Source: an uncultured Lachnospiraceae bacterium
GTDB taxonomy: Bacteria > Bacillota > Clostridia > Lachnospirales > Lachnospiraceae
DNA: 64,000 bases
Direction: 5' to 3'
Assembly: GCA_910588865.1 (NCBI GenBank)
Contig: CAJUSJ010000001.1
Coordinates: 59,001 to 123,000 of the forward strand
Shown here: in pieces, positions 26,124-34,067 of the stretch
Numbering within the stretch: position 1 is the first letter of the stretch
Layout: every line of letters starts with the position of its first letter
Made by a program: the position numbers and the translations under genes
Notes under the pieces: generated by a model
The model's input: only the letters and a program-made list of their open reading frames with translations
What the model was told of the DNA's origin: nothing
Databases searched by the model: none

Positions 26124-26152
26124 ATTATATACCACAACCGTCGATTTTTCAA
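26124..26152 (-). promoter_or_regulatory. Promoter of rpoD
   Basis: TTGAAA (26147-26152) and perfect TATAAT (26124-26129) with a 17-bp spacer, about 50 bp upstream of the rpoD start on the minus strand. Confidence 0.8.
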
Positions 26153-26189
26153 TAACTTTTTTGACTTTTGTCGAAAAATGTTAAGGGGT

Positions 26190-27083
26190 TTACTGGAGCA
26201 CTGTCATGATCCGGATCTTTTTTTGGAGGTTCTCAATCTCCACCTCCGCGCGGGAACCGCCGAATTCTCCGTCTAAGACCCAGTCTACCGACTCTTCTGA
26301 CAAAATCCTCAGCTTTGAGGTCTTAAACCGGTACACATACTCGCTCTGCTCTTCCTTAAGGATCATGGAGGACAAAATATTCTTAAGCTCCAACGCGGTT
26401 TTAGGTGTCCTTATCATCAGGACTTCAAAAAGCCCGTCGTTGAGGGCCACATCTTTTTTTACCAGGCCCTTGAAGCCGCCTACGCTGACCGTGTTGGTCA
26501 CCATACCGAAGATAAAGTCTCCCTCCAGGGTTATGTCCGCGGATTCCAGCTTTATGGCATAGGACTTGATGTTGGTCAGGCTTTTTACCCCCTCCAGCAT
26601 GTAGGCCTGATGGCCCAGAAGATTTTTCTTTTCCTGAGGGGTCATGTAGGACACTTCCGTGAACATGCCAAAAGCCGCCACATACACAAAGGTTCTCTCC
26701 CGGCAGAAATAGCCGATATCCACGGGATAGGGACAGCCGTTTACAATAATCTGGGCCGCCTTTTCCATTTGGGATGGGATTTTCAGGCTGGAGGCGAAAT
26801 CGTTGGTGGATCCGGCGGGGATGTAGCCGAGACAGGGCGGAGCGTCAAGCCGCGTCATGCCGGATATGGTCTCGCTTAAAGTGCCATCCCCTCCGCTGCA
26901 CACCACCAGGTCTGCCTGGCTGCCTTTTGTCCGGGCAATTTCCATGGCATCCAGAGGGGCCTGGGTGATGTGGACCTCCACCTGCCAGCCTGCTTTTATA
27001 AAAATGTCAATGATTCCCAGAAGGTGGAATTTTACCTGGGCCTTCCCGGCCCGGGGATTTATGATCAAAAGAAGTCTTCCCAT
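26190..27083 (-). CDS. Diacylglycerol/lipid kinase family protein (YegS/BmrU-like)
   Basis: A 297-residue lipid kinase. I prefer ATG 27083, which has GGAGGGAAG just before it, over an ATG 12 bases upstream that overlaps that site. The nucleotide-binding motif VVCSGGDGTLSE and the N-terminal LLIINPRAGK are diagnostic. GYIPAGSTNDFASSL and a late LNDGLFEVLMI also fit. It phosphorylates diacylglycerol or a related lipid at the membrane. It begins 27 bases after mutY. Confidence 0.9.
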   Translation of the reverse strand: MGRLLLIINPRAGKAQVKFHLLGIIDIFIKAGWQVEVHITQAPLDAMEIARTKGSQADLVVCSGGDGTLSETISGMTRLDAPPCLGYIPAGSTNDFASSLKIPSQMEKAAQIIVNGCPYPVDIGYFCRERTFVYVAAFGMFTEVSYMTPQEKKNLLGHQAYMLEGVKSLTNIKSYAIKLESADITLEGDFIFGMVTNTVSVGGFKGLVKKDVALNDGLFEVLMIRTPKTALELKNILSSMILKEEQSEYVYRFKTSKLRILSEESVDWVLDGEFGGSRAEVEIENLQKKIRIMTVLQ

Positions 27084-27110
27084 GCTTCCCTCCATTTTGT
27101 TCTTCTACTC

Positions 27111-28193
27111 TCATAATTGTCTGTTTAACAATTTTATATACGCTGAAAACGCGTTTGGGATGGGGTATTTTCTCCGAAGCTCCTCCTGTCCAACCGCTAG
27201 ATAAGTCGAGGGGATCTTTCCCTTTAGCCGCGCCAGGTAACCGGTCATGTGCCATTCCACATGGCTGAAAACGTGCCTGGCCTCCCCCGCGGGCTCTATC
27301 CTTTCCGGTGACGCGCCCAGGGACTCTAAGAAGTCATGGATCTCCTGGCGGTTCAGATGCCCTTCTAAGTTTGGAAACTGATAGAGGGAGGCTAAAAGGC
27401 CTGTGTCCGGCCGTTTTTCTATGGCGATATCAGTGCCGGACAGGATGAGGAGAACCGTGCGGTTTTCCACCCGGCGGGGTTTTTTGGGGGCCTTGACGGG
27501 AATGGAAGCCTGGGAATTGTGTATTCTGGCAAGGCAGATGGGGGACAGGGGACACTCCGGACACCTGGGCGGTCCGTTGGGAACGCAGATGGTCTCCCCG
27601 ATCTCCATCAGTCCCTGATTGAAGGCCCCGGCGTCGTCACGGGGCATGATTTCCTTAAGCAGGGATTCCATCTGCTTTTTTACCGCCGGTTTTCCCACAT
27701 CATCCAGGCTTGCCAGGACCCGTGAGATGACCCGCAGCACATTGCCGTCAACTGCCGGCACCGGTATCCCAAAAGCGATGGAGGCAATGGCCCCCGCGGT
27801 GTAGGTCCCGATTCCCGGAAGCTTCAGCAGCTCTTCATAGGAAGGAGGAAGCTGGCCGTCATGGAGCTCTGTCATGACCTGGGCCGCTTTTTTCAGATTT
27901 CTGGCCCGGTTATAGTACCCAAGCCCCTCCCACAGCTTTAGAAGCCTGTCCTCGTCAGCAAGGGCCAGGGTTGGCACATCGGGGAAAGCTTCCATGAAAC
28001 GGCTAAAATAAGGCTTTACCGCCTCGATCCTTGTCTGCTGCAGCATGATCTCGGAGATCCACACCCGGTAGGGTCCCGGATCCTCCCGCCAGGGAAGGGT
28101 TCGGGCATGGTCTTTATACCAGCTAAGGAGCAGCGAGGACATGGTTCTTAACCGCTTTGTGGGCGGAAGAGATTCATTTGTCTTATTTTCCAT
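27111..28193 (-). CDS. mutY: A/G-specific adenine DNA glycosylase
   Basis: A 360-residue repair enzyme that removes A opposite 8-oxo-G. It has LPWREDPGPYRVWISEIMLQ, the helix-hairpin-helix LPGIGTYTAGAIAS, the catalytic Asp in VDGNVLRV, and the four-cysteine iron-sulfur loop (CVPNGPPRCPECPLSPIC). A NUDIX-like 8-oxo-G recognition domain forms the C-terminal third. A shorter start at the internal Met 18 (MSSLLLSWYKD) is possible. Confidence 0.93.
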   Translation of the reverse strand: MENKTNESLPPTKRLRTMSSLLLSWYKDHARTLPWREDPGPYRVWISEIMLQQTRIEAVKPYFSRFMEAFPDVPTLALADEDRLLKLWEGLGYYNRARNLKKAAQVMTELHDGQLPPSYEELLKLPGIGTYTAGAIASIAFGIPVPAVDGNVLRVISRVLASLDDVGKPAVKKQMESLLKEIMPRDDAGAFNQGLMEIGETICVPNGPPRCPECPLSPICLARIHNSQASIPVKAPKKPRRVENRTVLLILSGTDIAIEKRPDTGLLASLYQFPNLEGHLNRQEIHDFLESLGASPERIEPAGEARHVFSHVEWHMTGYLARLKGKIPSTYLAVGQEELRRKYPIPNAFSAYIKLLNRQL

Positions 28194-28239
28194 ATGGAAC
28201 CTGATGCCTTTCTTTCCGTCTCGGTCTTAAGAACACGGC

Positions 28240-28266
28240 AAACAAAGAGTCCGCGGGGCGAACTCT
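28240..28266 (-). terminator. Terminator after birA
   Basis: AGAGTCCGC (28246-28254) pairs with GCGAACTCT (28258-28266), nine pairs with one wobble and a 3-base loop, followed on the minus strand by TTTGTTT. It lies directly after the birA stop codon. Confidence 0.75.
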
Positions 28267-28268
28267 TG

Positions 28269-29249
28269 CTATACATAACCATATATTCCCCTGACAGAGA
28301 CTTCTCCGGACAGTACCTGCCGCACTTTGCCGTCTTCCTGCTCCACCAGGAGCTGGCCGTCATTTGTGATGCCCCGGCAGATGCCGCCGTAGGACCCGGC
28401 AGGATCCAGGACCGTGACCTGGCGGTTTAGGTTGGACAGATGTTGTTCATACTCTTCCTTTAAAAGGGACAAGTCCTTTGAGGCTAGAAACAATCTGTAG
28501 CAATCCTCAAAGGCCATGGCCACCTCCCCGACCAGGGGGCCTCTCTTCCAGCTGCTGCCGGTTTCCAGAAACAGGGAGGTGGCGGTGCCGGAAAGTTCTT
28601 GGGGGAACTCTTCCGTGTTCACGTTGATCCCGATCCCCACCACCGCGTACTGGATGGACTCCAGTTCCGTGGTCATCTCTGTAAGGATGCCGCAGATCTT
28701 CTTGCCGGAGAGTACCAGATCGTTGGGCCATTTGATCATGGCCTGGACGCCGGTGGCCTGGCGGATGCCTCTGGCCACGGCCACGGCGGCAGCCAGAGTC
28801 ACCATGGAGGCCTGGGAGGGAGGGATGTCAGGACGCAGGACCAGGCTCATAAAGATCCCGCTTCCCGGCGGGGAGGACCAGCTTCGTCCCCTCCTCCCCT
28901 TTCCCGCGTTCTGGCGTTCCGCCACGGTCATGGTTCCTTCCGGGGCACCTTCCTCCGCCAGGGCCCTTGCCCTGGTGTTGGTGGAGTCGGTCTCTTCATA
29001 GCAGACCACCCGGCAGCCCATCAGCTCCCCTTTAACGCAGCTTCGGATCTCCGCCTCTGTCAACACATCTGTGCTCGCTGTCAGATGGTATCCTCTGTTT
29101 CTCACGGCTTCGATCTGGTAGCCTTCGCTTTGAAGCTGCTTGATCACCTTCCAGACAGCGGTCCTGGACACTCCCAGACGTTGGCAGATCTCCTGGCCGG
29201 ACAAGTAGCCGTCATATTCTTTTAATAGCTTTAAAACCTCTGTTTTCAC
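28269..29249 (-). CDS. birA: Biotin-protein ligase / biotin operon repressor
   Basis: A 326-residue bifunctional BirA. Residues 1-65 are a winged helix (GQEICQRLGVSRTAVWKVIK) and the rest a biotin ligase with ETDSTNTRA, GRRGRSWSSPPG and MIKWPNDLVLSGKKI. It attaches biotin to carboxylases and represses biotin genes. The start is GTG 29249; its GGAGG lies within the stop region of the preceding gene, so the two are tightly coupled. Confidence 0.94.
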   Translation of the reverse strand: MKTEVLKLLKEYDGYLSGQEICQRLGVSRTAVWKVIKQLQSEGYQIEAVRNRGYHLTASTDVLTEAEIRSCVKGELMGCRVVCYEETDSTNTRARALAEEGAPEGTMTVAERQNAGKGRRGRSWSSPPGSGIFMSLVLRPDIPPSQASMVTLAAAVAVARGIRQATGVQAMIKWPNDLVLSGKKICGILTEMTTELESIQYAVVGIGINVNTEEFPQELSGTATSLFLETGSSWKRGPLVGEVAMAFEDCYRLFLASKDLSLLKEEYEQHLSNLNRQVTVLDPAGSYGGICRGITNDGQLLVEQEDGKVRQVLSGEVSVRGIYGYV

Positions 29250-29252
29250 ATC

Positions 29253-29561
29253 TTACCTCCAGATGCTGATTCCGCTGATCACCGACACGGTCAGAAGAAA
29301 AGCGGCCACCAGCAAAAGTCCCAGAGCCAGTATTTTTTTCTTTTTATTTCTCCCGCTCTGTCTGTACCTGTAAACGCCATTGACACTGTTCAATATGGCG
29401 GCCAGGAAAAAGATGACGGGAAAAAGGATCATGTTATCTTCAGGGTTGATAAAGGCAGTCACAGCCATGGCCACTACCAGGATTCCTGTGATGATGTGAA
29501 GCCAATCCAGGATCAGAGTGGTGTTCCTGGGGCTTTTTCTTTTTCCCTGTACCCGCGCCAT
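29253..29561 (-). CDS. Small integral membrane protein
   Basis: A 102-residue protein with three hydrophobic helices (about 17-37, 44-64 and 79-99) and a basic segment RQSGRNKKKK between the second and third. I do not recognise a characterised family. It is squeezed between argF (4 bases upstream) and birA, an arrangement seen with uncharacterised small proteins in clostridia. Expression as a real gene is supported by the tight spacing and by the birA ribosome binding site lying in its stop region. Confidence 0.75.
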   Translation of the reverse strand: MARVQGKRKSPRNTTLILDWLHIITGILVVAMAVTAFINPEDNMILFPVIFFLAAILNSVNGVYRYRQSGRNKKKKILALGLLLVAAFLLTVSVISGISIWR

Positions 29562-29565
29562 GAGG

Positions 29566-30555
29566 TTACTCCCCTAATGTGGCGGCCATCACGGCCTTGA
29601 TGGTGTGCATCCTGTTTTCCGCCTCATCAAAGACCTTGGAGCAGGAGGACTCAAACACTTCGTCGGTCACTTCCATGTCCTCTATGCCGAAACGGCTGTT
29701 CATCTCTTTTCCAATGGTGGTCTTTAAGTCGTGGAAGGCGGGCAGGCAGTGGAGGAATATGGCCTGGGGGCCGGCGTTGTCCATGACAGCCCTGGTCACC
29801 TTGTAGGGGGTCAGCTCCCGTATCCTCTCTTCCCATACCTGATCAGGCTCACCCATGGATACCCACACATCTGTGTAGATGACATCAGCGCCTTTGGTTC
29901 CCTCCTTCACATCCTCGGTCAGTGTGATGGCGGAGCCAGATGCTTTCGCGTACTCGCGGCACTGCTCCACAAGCTCCTGGTTTGGAAAATATTTTTTGGG
30001 GGCGCAGGCCACAAAATCCAGCCCCATCTTTGAACAGGCCACCATGAGGGAATTACCCATATTGTAGCGGGCGTCTCCCATGTACACCAGCCGGATCCCC
30101 GCGAGTTTTCCGAAATGTTCCTGTACTGTCAGAAGGTCAGCCAGCATCTGGGTGGGATGGTATTCGTTGGTAAGCCCGTTCCACACGGGAACGCCGGCAT
30201 TCTTTGCCAGCTCCTCAACGATCTCCTGTCCGAAGCCCCTGTACTCGATCCCCTCATACATGCGCCCTAATACCCTGGCCGTATCGGCGATACTTTCCTT
30301 TTTGCCGATCTGGGAGCTGGCAGGCTCTAAGTAGGTGGTGCCAATCCCCAGGTCGTGGGCCGCTGTCTCGAAGGCGCATCTGGTGCGGGTGCTGGTCTTC
30401 TCAAAGATCAGGGCTACATTCTTCCCTCTGTGGAAATCCACGGGAATCCCATTTTTCTTCTTCTCTTTTAAGTCAGCTGCCAGGTCCAGAAGATACTGAA
30501 TCTCAGCAGGACTGTAATCTTTTAATGTCAGGAAATTCCTTCCCTTTAAATCCAT
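29566..30555 (-). CDS. argF: Ornithine carbamoyltransferase
   Basis: A 329-residue enzyme that makes citrulline from ornithine and carbamoyl phosphate. The carbamoyl-phosphate motif STRTRCAFETA, HPTQMLADLLT and the ornithine-site FLHCLPAFHD are present, which separates it from aspartate carbamoyltransferase. The start follows GAGGGAGGAATCAGCC. It has its own promoter and leads a short operon with the small membrane protein and birA. Anabolic and catabolic roles cannot be told apart; no arcA or arcC is nearby. Confidence 0.94.
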   Translation of the reverse strand: MDLKGRNFLTLKDYSPAEIQYLLDLAADLKEKKKNGIPVDFHRGKNVALIFEKTSTRTRCAFETAAHDLGIGTTYLEPASSQIGKKESIADTARVLGRMYEGIEYRGFGQEIVEELAKNAGVPVWNGLTNEYHPTQMLADLLTVQEHFGKLAGIRLVYMGDARYNMGNSLMVACSKMGLDFVACAPKKYFPNQELVEQCREYAKASGSAITLTEDVKEGTKGADVIYTDVWVSMGEPDQVWEERIRELTPYKVTRAVMDNAGPQAIFLHCLPAFHDLKTTIGKEMNSRFGIEDMEVTDEVFESSCSKVFDEAENRMHTIKAVMAATLGE

Positions 30556-30591
30556 GGCTGATTCCTCCCTCAGTTCTTTTTGTATTTTTGA

Positions 30592-30620
30592 ATTATAGTA
30601 TACCCCGCGGGATTATGCAA
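30592..30620 (-). promoter_or_regulatory. Promoter of argF
   Basis: TTGCAT (30615-30620) and perfect TATAAT (30592-30597), spacer 17 bp, overlapping the last codons of the patatin gene. No clear ARG box is visible. Confidence 0.75.
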
Positions 30621-31743
30621 GTTTAACTTTTTCCATAAGCTCACTGGGACGGTAGACGCAAAAGCGGCTGATTCGCCGACGTCTCGCCGCGTTTTCCAAA
30701 AAGGTCAGGTACAGCTCCTTGTAATCCCAATCCGGCTTTAAGCTCCAGTGCCGGGCCAGCATGGGAAAAAGGACCTCCATGTAGTACCGGTAACCGGGCA
30801 TCTTCTCTTCCCCTTCCTTAAGGACAGTGAAAAGCTCCGGCGGCATCCGGTTTTTTAAAAGATCAGCCTCCTTTACAAGCTGGTCAAAGTACCAGGATTC
30901 CGGTTCCGGCGCGTCAAGATAGTACCATTTGCCCTTTAAGTCATACAGAAAACGCGTGGCGTCATAGTATCCCAGTTTCATGTTCTTTCTTGCCAGCTGT
31001 TTGTCAAAGCGCAGCATCCCGCCTAAGTTCTGGCGGGGAGCGATGTGGTAGACCCTGGTTCCTTCGGGAATCTCCGTGACTTTTTCCGAGTCAAAGCCCA
31101 GGCCGTAGATCCGGATGATAATAATATCCCGATACTGGTGGTCCAAAAGCGGGTCCGTGGGAACATTATTCCAGCCGCCGCCGTCTAAATACTTTTTGCC
31201 CCCCAGAGGTTCCCTCTTGAATACAGGGAGATAGGCGCTTGCCATGAGCATATCTCCTATCTGCCCTTTGGGGATCTGGTCCGCGCTGACAGTGAGGAGT
31301 CTCCGGTCACTGACAGAGTAGGTGGTGATGAAAAGATCCTTCCCGGAATTCCGGATCCTGTCTTCATCTACAGTCTGGCTGATCAGCTTCCTCAAAGGTG
31401 TGATATCCAATCCTCTGTCGTGAAGGATCTTCCGGATCTCTTCTGTCAAAAGTCCCATGTCAATGGATTTCAAATCCCAGTTTCTTACGCTCTCCATCAT
31501 ATTGTCGTCAATGTCCATGACCTTGGAGTAGCTGATATTCTCCCAGATATATTCTGCTGTATCTAAATCGTCCATGCAGATCAGAGCGCCGTTTAAAGCG
31601 CCGACGGAGGAGCCGGCAACCCCTTTTATGAGGATTCCAGCCTCCCGAAGGGCCTTCCACGCGCCGATCTGATAAGCGCCCTTTGCCCCGCCGCCTTCCA
31701 GCACAAGGCCGTACTCTTTTGTCCGGTCTATCTGAAGTTCCAA
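30613..31743 (-). CDS. Patatin-like phospholipase
   Basis: A 376-residue protein. The oxyanion motif GGGAKGAYQIGAW, the nucleophile serine in GSSVGALNGAL and the catalytic Asp in LDGGGWNN form the complete patatin dyad. The C-terminal half has no recognised domain. It probably hydrolyses acyl esters of lipids in the cytoplasm or at the inner membrane. It follows the SPFH gene but is separated from it by a terminator hairpin. Confidence 0.9.
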   Translation of the reverse strand: MELQIDRTKEYGLVLEGGGAKGAYQIGAWKALREAGILIKGVAGSSVGALNGALICMDDLDTAEYIWENISYSKVMDIDDNMMESVRNWDLKSIDMGLLTEEIRKILHDRGLDITPLRKLISQTVDEDRIRNSGKDLFITTYSVSDRRLLTVSADQIPKGQIGDMLMASAYLPVFKREPLGGKKYLDGGGWNNVPTDPLLDHQYRDIIIIRIYGLGFDSEKVTEIPEGTRVYHIAPRQNLGGMLRFDKQLARKNMKLGYYDATRFLYDLKGKWYYLDAPEPESWYFDQLVKEADLLKNRMPPELFTVLKEGEEKMPGYRYYMEVLFPMLARHWSLKPDWDYKELYLTFLENAARRRRISRFCVYRPSELMEKVKLA

Positions 31744-31779
31744 ACCGTGGGCTCCCTCCTGTTTGTTGTGCGATATATG

Positions 31780-31811
31780 GCAGAAAGGGACTCCCGCTTC
31801 CAGGAGTCCCT
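31780..31811 (-). terminator. Terminator after the SPFH gene
   Basis: A perfect 9-bp stem AGGGACTCC/GGAGTCCCT (31786-31811, 8-base loop) a few bases after the SPFH stop, with TTTCTG following on the minus strand. The T run is short, so some read-through into the patatin gene is possible. Confidence 0.7.
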
Positions 31812-31815
31812 GTGG

Positions 31816-32748
31816 TCAATCTTTTGCCATCTCTTTTATGGAAGTCACCAGTCCGGCCAGTCCCTGGAGCTCTGACGGGATAATGATCTTGGTGGCCTTT
31901 CCGTCAGCGGCTTTGGCGAAGGCCTCCAGGCCTTTCAGCTGAAGCACGGCTTCGTCGACTCCCACTTCCTTGATATACCGGAGCCCTTCCGCGGTGGCCT
32001 GCTGGATCTTTAAGATCGCCTCCGCCTGGCCTTCCGCCTCTTTGATCCGCTTCTCCTTCTCCGCCTCTGCCCTGAGGATAGCGGACTGTTTGTCAGCCTC
32101 CGCGTCCAGGATCACAGACTCCTTCTTGCCCTCAGCCACAAGGATGGTGGACTTTTTCTCACCTTCCGCCCGGAGAATGGCCTCCCGGCGCTCCCGCTCC
32201 GCCTTCATCTGTTTTTCCATGGCATCCTGGATGGCCGCGGGCGGGATGATGTTCTTGAGTTCCACCCGGTTCACCTTGATCCCCCAGGGGTCAGTGGCCA
32301 CGTCTAAAGAGGCCCGCATCTTGGTGTTGATGGTCTCTCTGGAGGTCAGAGTCTGGTCAAGCTCCAGATCGCCGATAATGTTTCTCAGGGTAGTGGCCGT
32401 TAAGTTTTCAATAGCCATAATGGGATTCTCCACGCCATAGGTGAACAGCTTGGGATCCGTGATCTGAAAAAACACTACCGTGTCAATACGCATGGTCACG
32501 TTGTCCTTGGTGATCACCGGCTGAGGCGCGAAGTCCACAACCTGCTCTTTTAACATGACCCTCTTGGCTATGCGGTCGATAAATGGAGCTTTGACGTGGA
32601 GCCCCACAGCCCAGGTCTCCTTGTAGGCGCCCAGCCGCTCCACCACCATGGCCTGGGCCTGGGGAACAATCTTGACGCAAGACGACAGCATGATCAAAAT
32701 AATGATAAGCAAAACAATGAATCCTGTAAATCCGAAAATAAATTCCAT
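31816..32748 (-). CDS. SPFH/band 7 membrane protein (stomatin/QmcA type)
   Basis: A 310-residue protein with an N-terminal membrane helix (4-24), the band 7 domain (VVERLGAYKETW, TLRNIIGDLELDQTLTSRE) and a coiled coil of repeated Ala/Glu/Lys units (ILRAEGEKKSTILVAEG and similar). Such proteins form membrane scaffolds. Its start codon abuts the stop of the NfeD gene, the standard pairing for this family. Confidence 0.92.
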   Translation of the reverse strand: MEFIFGFTGFIVLLIIILIMLSSCVKIVPQAQAMVVERLGAYKETWAVGLHVKAPFIDRIAKRVMLKEQVVDFAPQPVITKDNVTMRIDTVVFFQITDPKLFTYGVENPIMAIENLTATTLRNIIGDLELDQTLTSRETINTKMRASLDVATDPWGIKVNRVELKNIIPPAAIQDAMEKQMKAERERREAILRAEGEKKSTILVAEGKKESVILDAEADKQSAILRAEAEKEKRIKEAEGQAEAILKIQQATAEGLRYIKEVGVDEAVLQLKGLEAFAKAADGKATKIIIPSELQGLAGLVTSIKEMAKD

Positions 32749-33198
32749 CTATCTTCCTCCTGTTTCTTCCTGAGCTTTTTGAACGATCAGCTTCACGCCC
32801 TGTATGGCGCGGATCTCCACCAGAGTGTCGGCGGGGTAGATTTCGCCGTCTTTATTAGCCCTCGCGGTCCACTCCTGTCCGTTTACCACGGCGGATCCGG
32901 TCTGCAGGGAATTATTGATCTCGCTGGTAACTCTGGCCTGTTTTCCCACCAGACTGTCCGCGTTGGTCTTCACGGCGCGGCGGTTCACATGCTTCACCGC
33001 CCATGGCCTGGTGAATATCAGCAGCGCGAAAGAAACCACCGCGAATACCGTCAGCTGAGCGTTGACGCTGGCGTGGGCCAGTGACATGAGAAATGCCGCT
33101 ATGGCTCCTCCCGCGAACCAGACCGTGGTCAGCGCCATGGTAGCGGCCTCAATACCTGCCAGGGCCACAAAGGCGATCAGCCAGTATACAGACTCCAT
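32749..33198 (-). CDS. NfeD family membrane protein
   Basis: A 149-residue protein with two or three N-terminal helices and a C-terminal OB-fold (ARVTSEINNSLQTGSAVVNG, EWTARANKDGEIYPAD) typical of NfeD1b. It partners the SPFH protein encoded immediately after it. The start follows GGAGGGGATGTT. Both are read from the promoter at 33239-33267. Confidence 0.9.
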   Translation of the reverse strand: MESVYWLIAFVALAGIEAATMALTTVWFAGGAIAAFLMSLAHASVNAQLTVFAVVSFALLIFTRPWAVKHVNRRAVKTNADSLVGKQARVTSEINNSLQTGSAVVNGQEWTARANKDGEIYPADTLVEIRAIQGVKLIVQKAQEETGGR

Positions 33199-33238
33199 AA
33201 CATCCCCTCCTCATCTTTCAAGTATTTTAATAGTATCT

Positions 33239-33267
33239 ATTATATGCGATAAATCGGTTTCATTCAA
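33239..33267 (-). promoter_or_regulatory. Promoter of the NfeD/SPFH operon
   Basis: TTGAAT (33262-33267) and perfect TATAAT (33239-33244), spacer 17 bp, about 40 bp upstream of the NfeD start. Confidence 0.78.
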
Positions 33268-33278
33268 TTAAAAGTATC

Positions 33279-34067
33279 TTAAGATTTTTCTCTGCGCTGT
33301 CTGGCTGCCTCAAACATGAGAATGGATGAGGCTATTGCCGCGTTGAGGGACTCCACCTGTCCGGCCATGGGAATGCGGATCAAATGATCAGCCATGGCTT
33401 TTGTTTTGGCTGTAAGGCCTCTGGCCTCGTTGCCAATAAGAAACCCGGTGTCCAGTGTGTAGTCTTCCCGGTCATAGCTTTTCCTGCCCTCCAAGTCCCC
33501 GGCGTACAGGCGGATTCCCTGTTCTTTTAAGGAAGCCAGGGTCTTTGGCAGATCATCGGTGGAGACAAAAGGAACCCGGTAGATGGAACCCATGGTGGAG
33601 CGGATCACCTTTGGATTATAGATGTCCGCCGTATTGTTATCCATGATTACACCGGTAATCCCCGCCCCCTCGCCGGCGCGGAGGATGGTTCCCAGATTGC
33701 CCGGATCCTGGATGGTCTCCAGGATCATCAAAAGGGCAGGTCCTTTCCGGTTTTTGAGATCAGCCAGGGAATACCGGTACATCCGGGCCACAGCCAGGAT
33801 GCCCTGGGGAGTCTGGGTATCAGACATGGCCTTCAGCACATCCTCGCTCACCAGCCGCAGCCTGTCTATGCCCCGCAGCATGGAGGCGTGGGCTGGGTCG
33901 CCCGCGAATTTCTCTGTGGCGTATGCCTGGTGGATCCTGTCTTTCGGCAGTTCCTGAAACATCTTGGGGCCTTCCACCACAAAAAGGCCGGTTTCCTTTC
34001 TGTAACGGGATTTTTTGCACAGGGCGCACACCTGTTTTACCTGGGCATTGGATGGGCTGGCGATCAT
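33279..34067 (-). CDS. TrmH/SpoU family rRNA 2'-O-methyltransferase
   Basis: A 262-residue SPOUT methyltransferase. I use ATG 34067, which overlaps the nadE stop by four bases (ATGA), rather than a start 27 bases earlier. An N-terminal substrate-binding domain (SPSNAQVKQVCALCKKSRYR) precedes the knotted SAM domain with LETIQDPGNLGTILRAGEGAG, FLIGNEARGL and IPMAGQVESLNAAIAS. It likely methylates 23S rRNA; the exact site is not decidable. Confidence 0.9.
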   Translation of the reverse strand: MIASPSNAQVKQVCALCKKSRYRKETGLFVVEGPKMFQELPKDRIHQAYATEKFAGDPAHASMLRGIDRLRLVSEDVLKAMSDTQTPQGILAVARMYRYSLADLKNRKGPALLMILETIQDPGNLGTILRAGEGAGITGVIMDNNTADIYNPKVIRSTMGSIYRVPFVSTDDLPKTLASLKEQGIRLYAGDLEGRKSYDREDYTLDTGFLIGNEARGLTAKTKAMADHLIRIPMAGQVESLNAAIASSILMFEAARQRREKS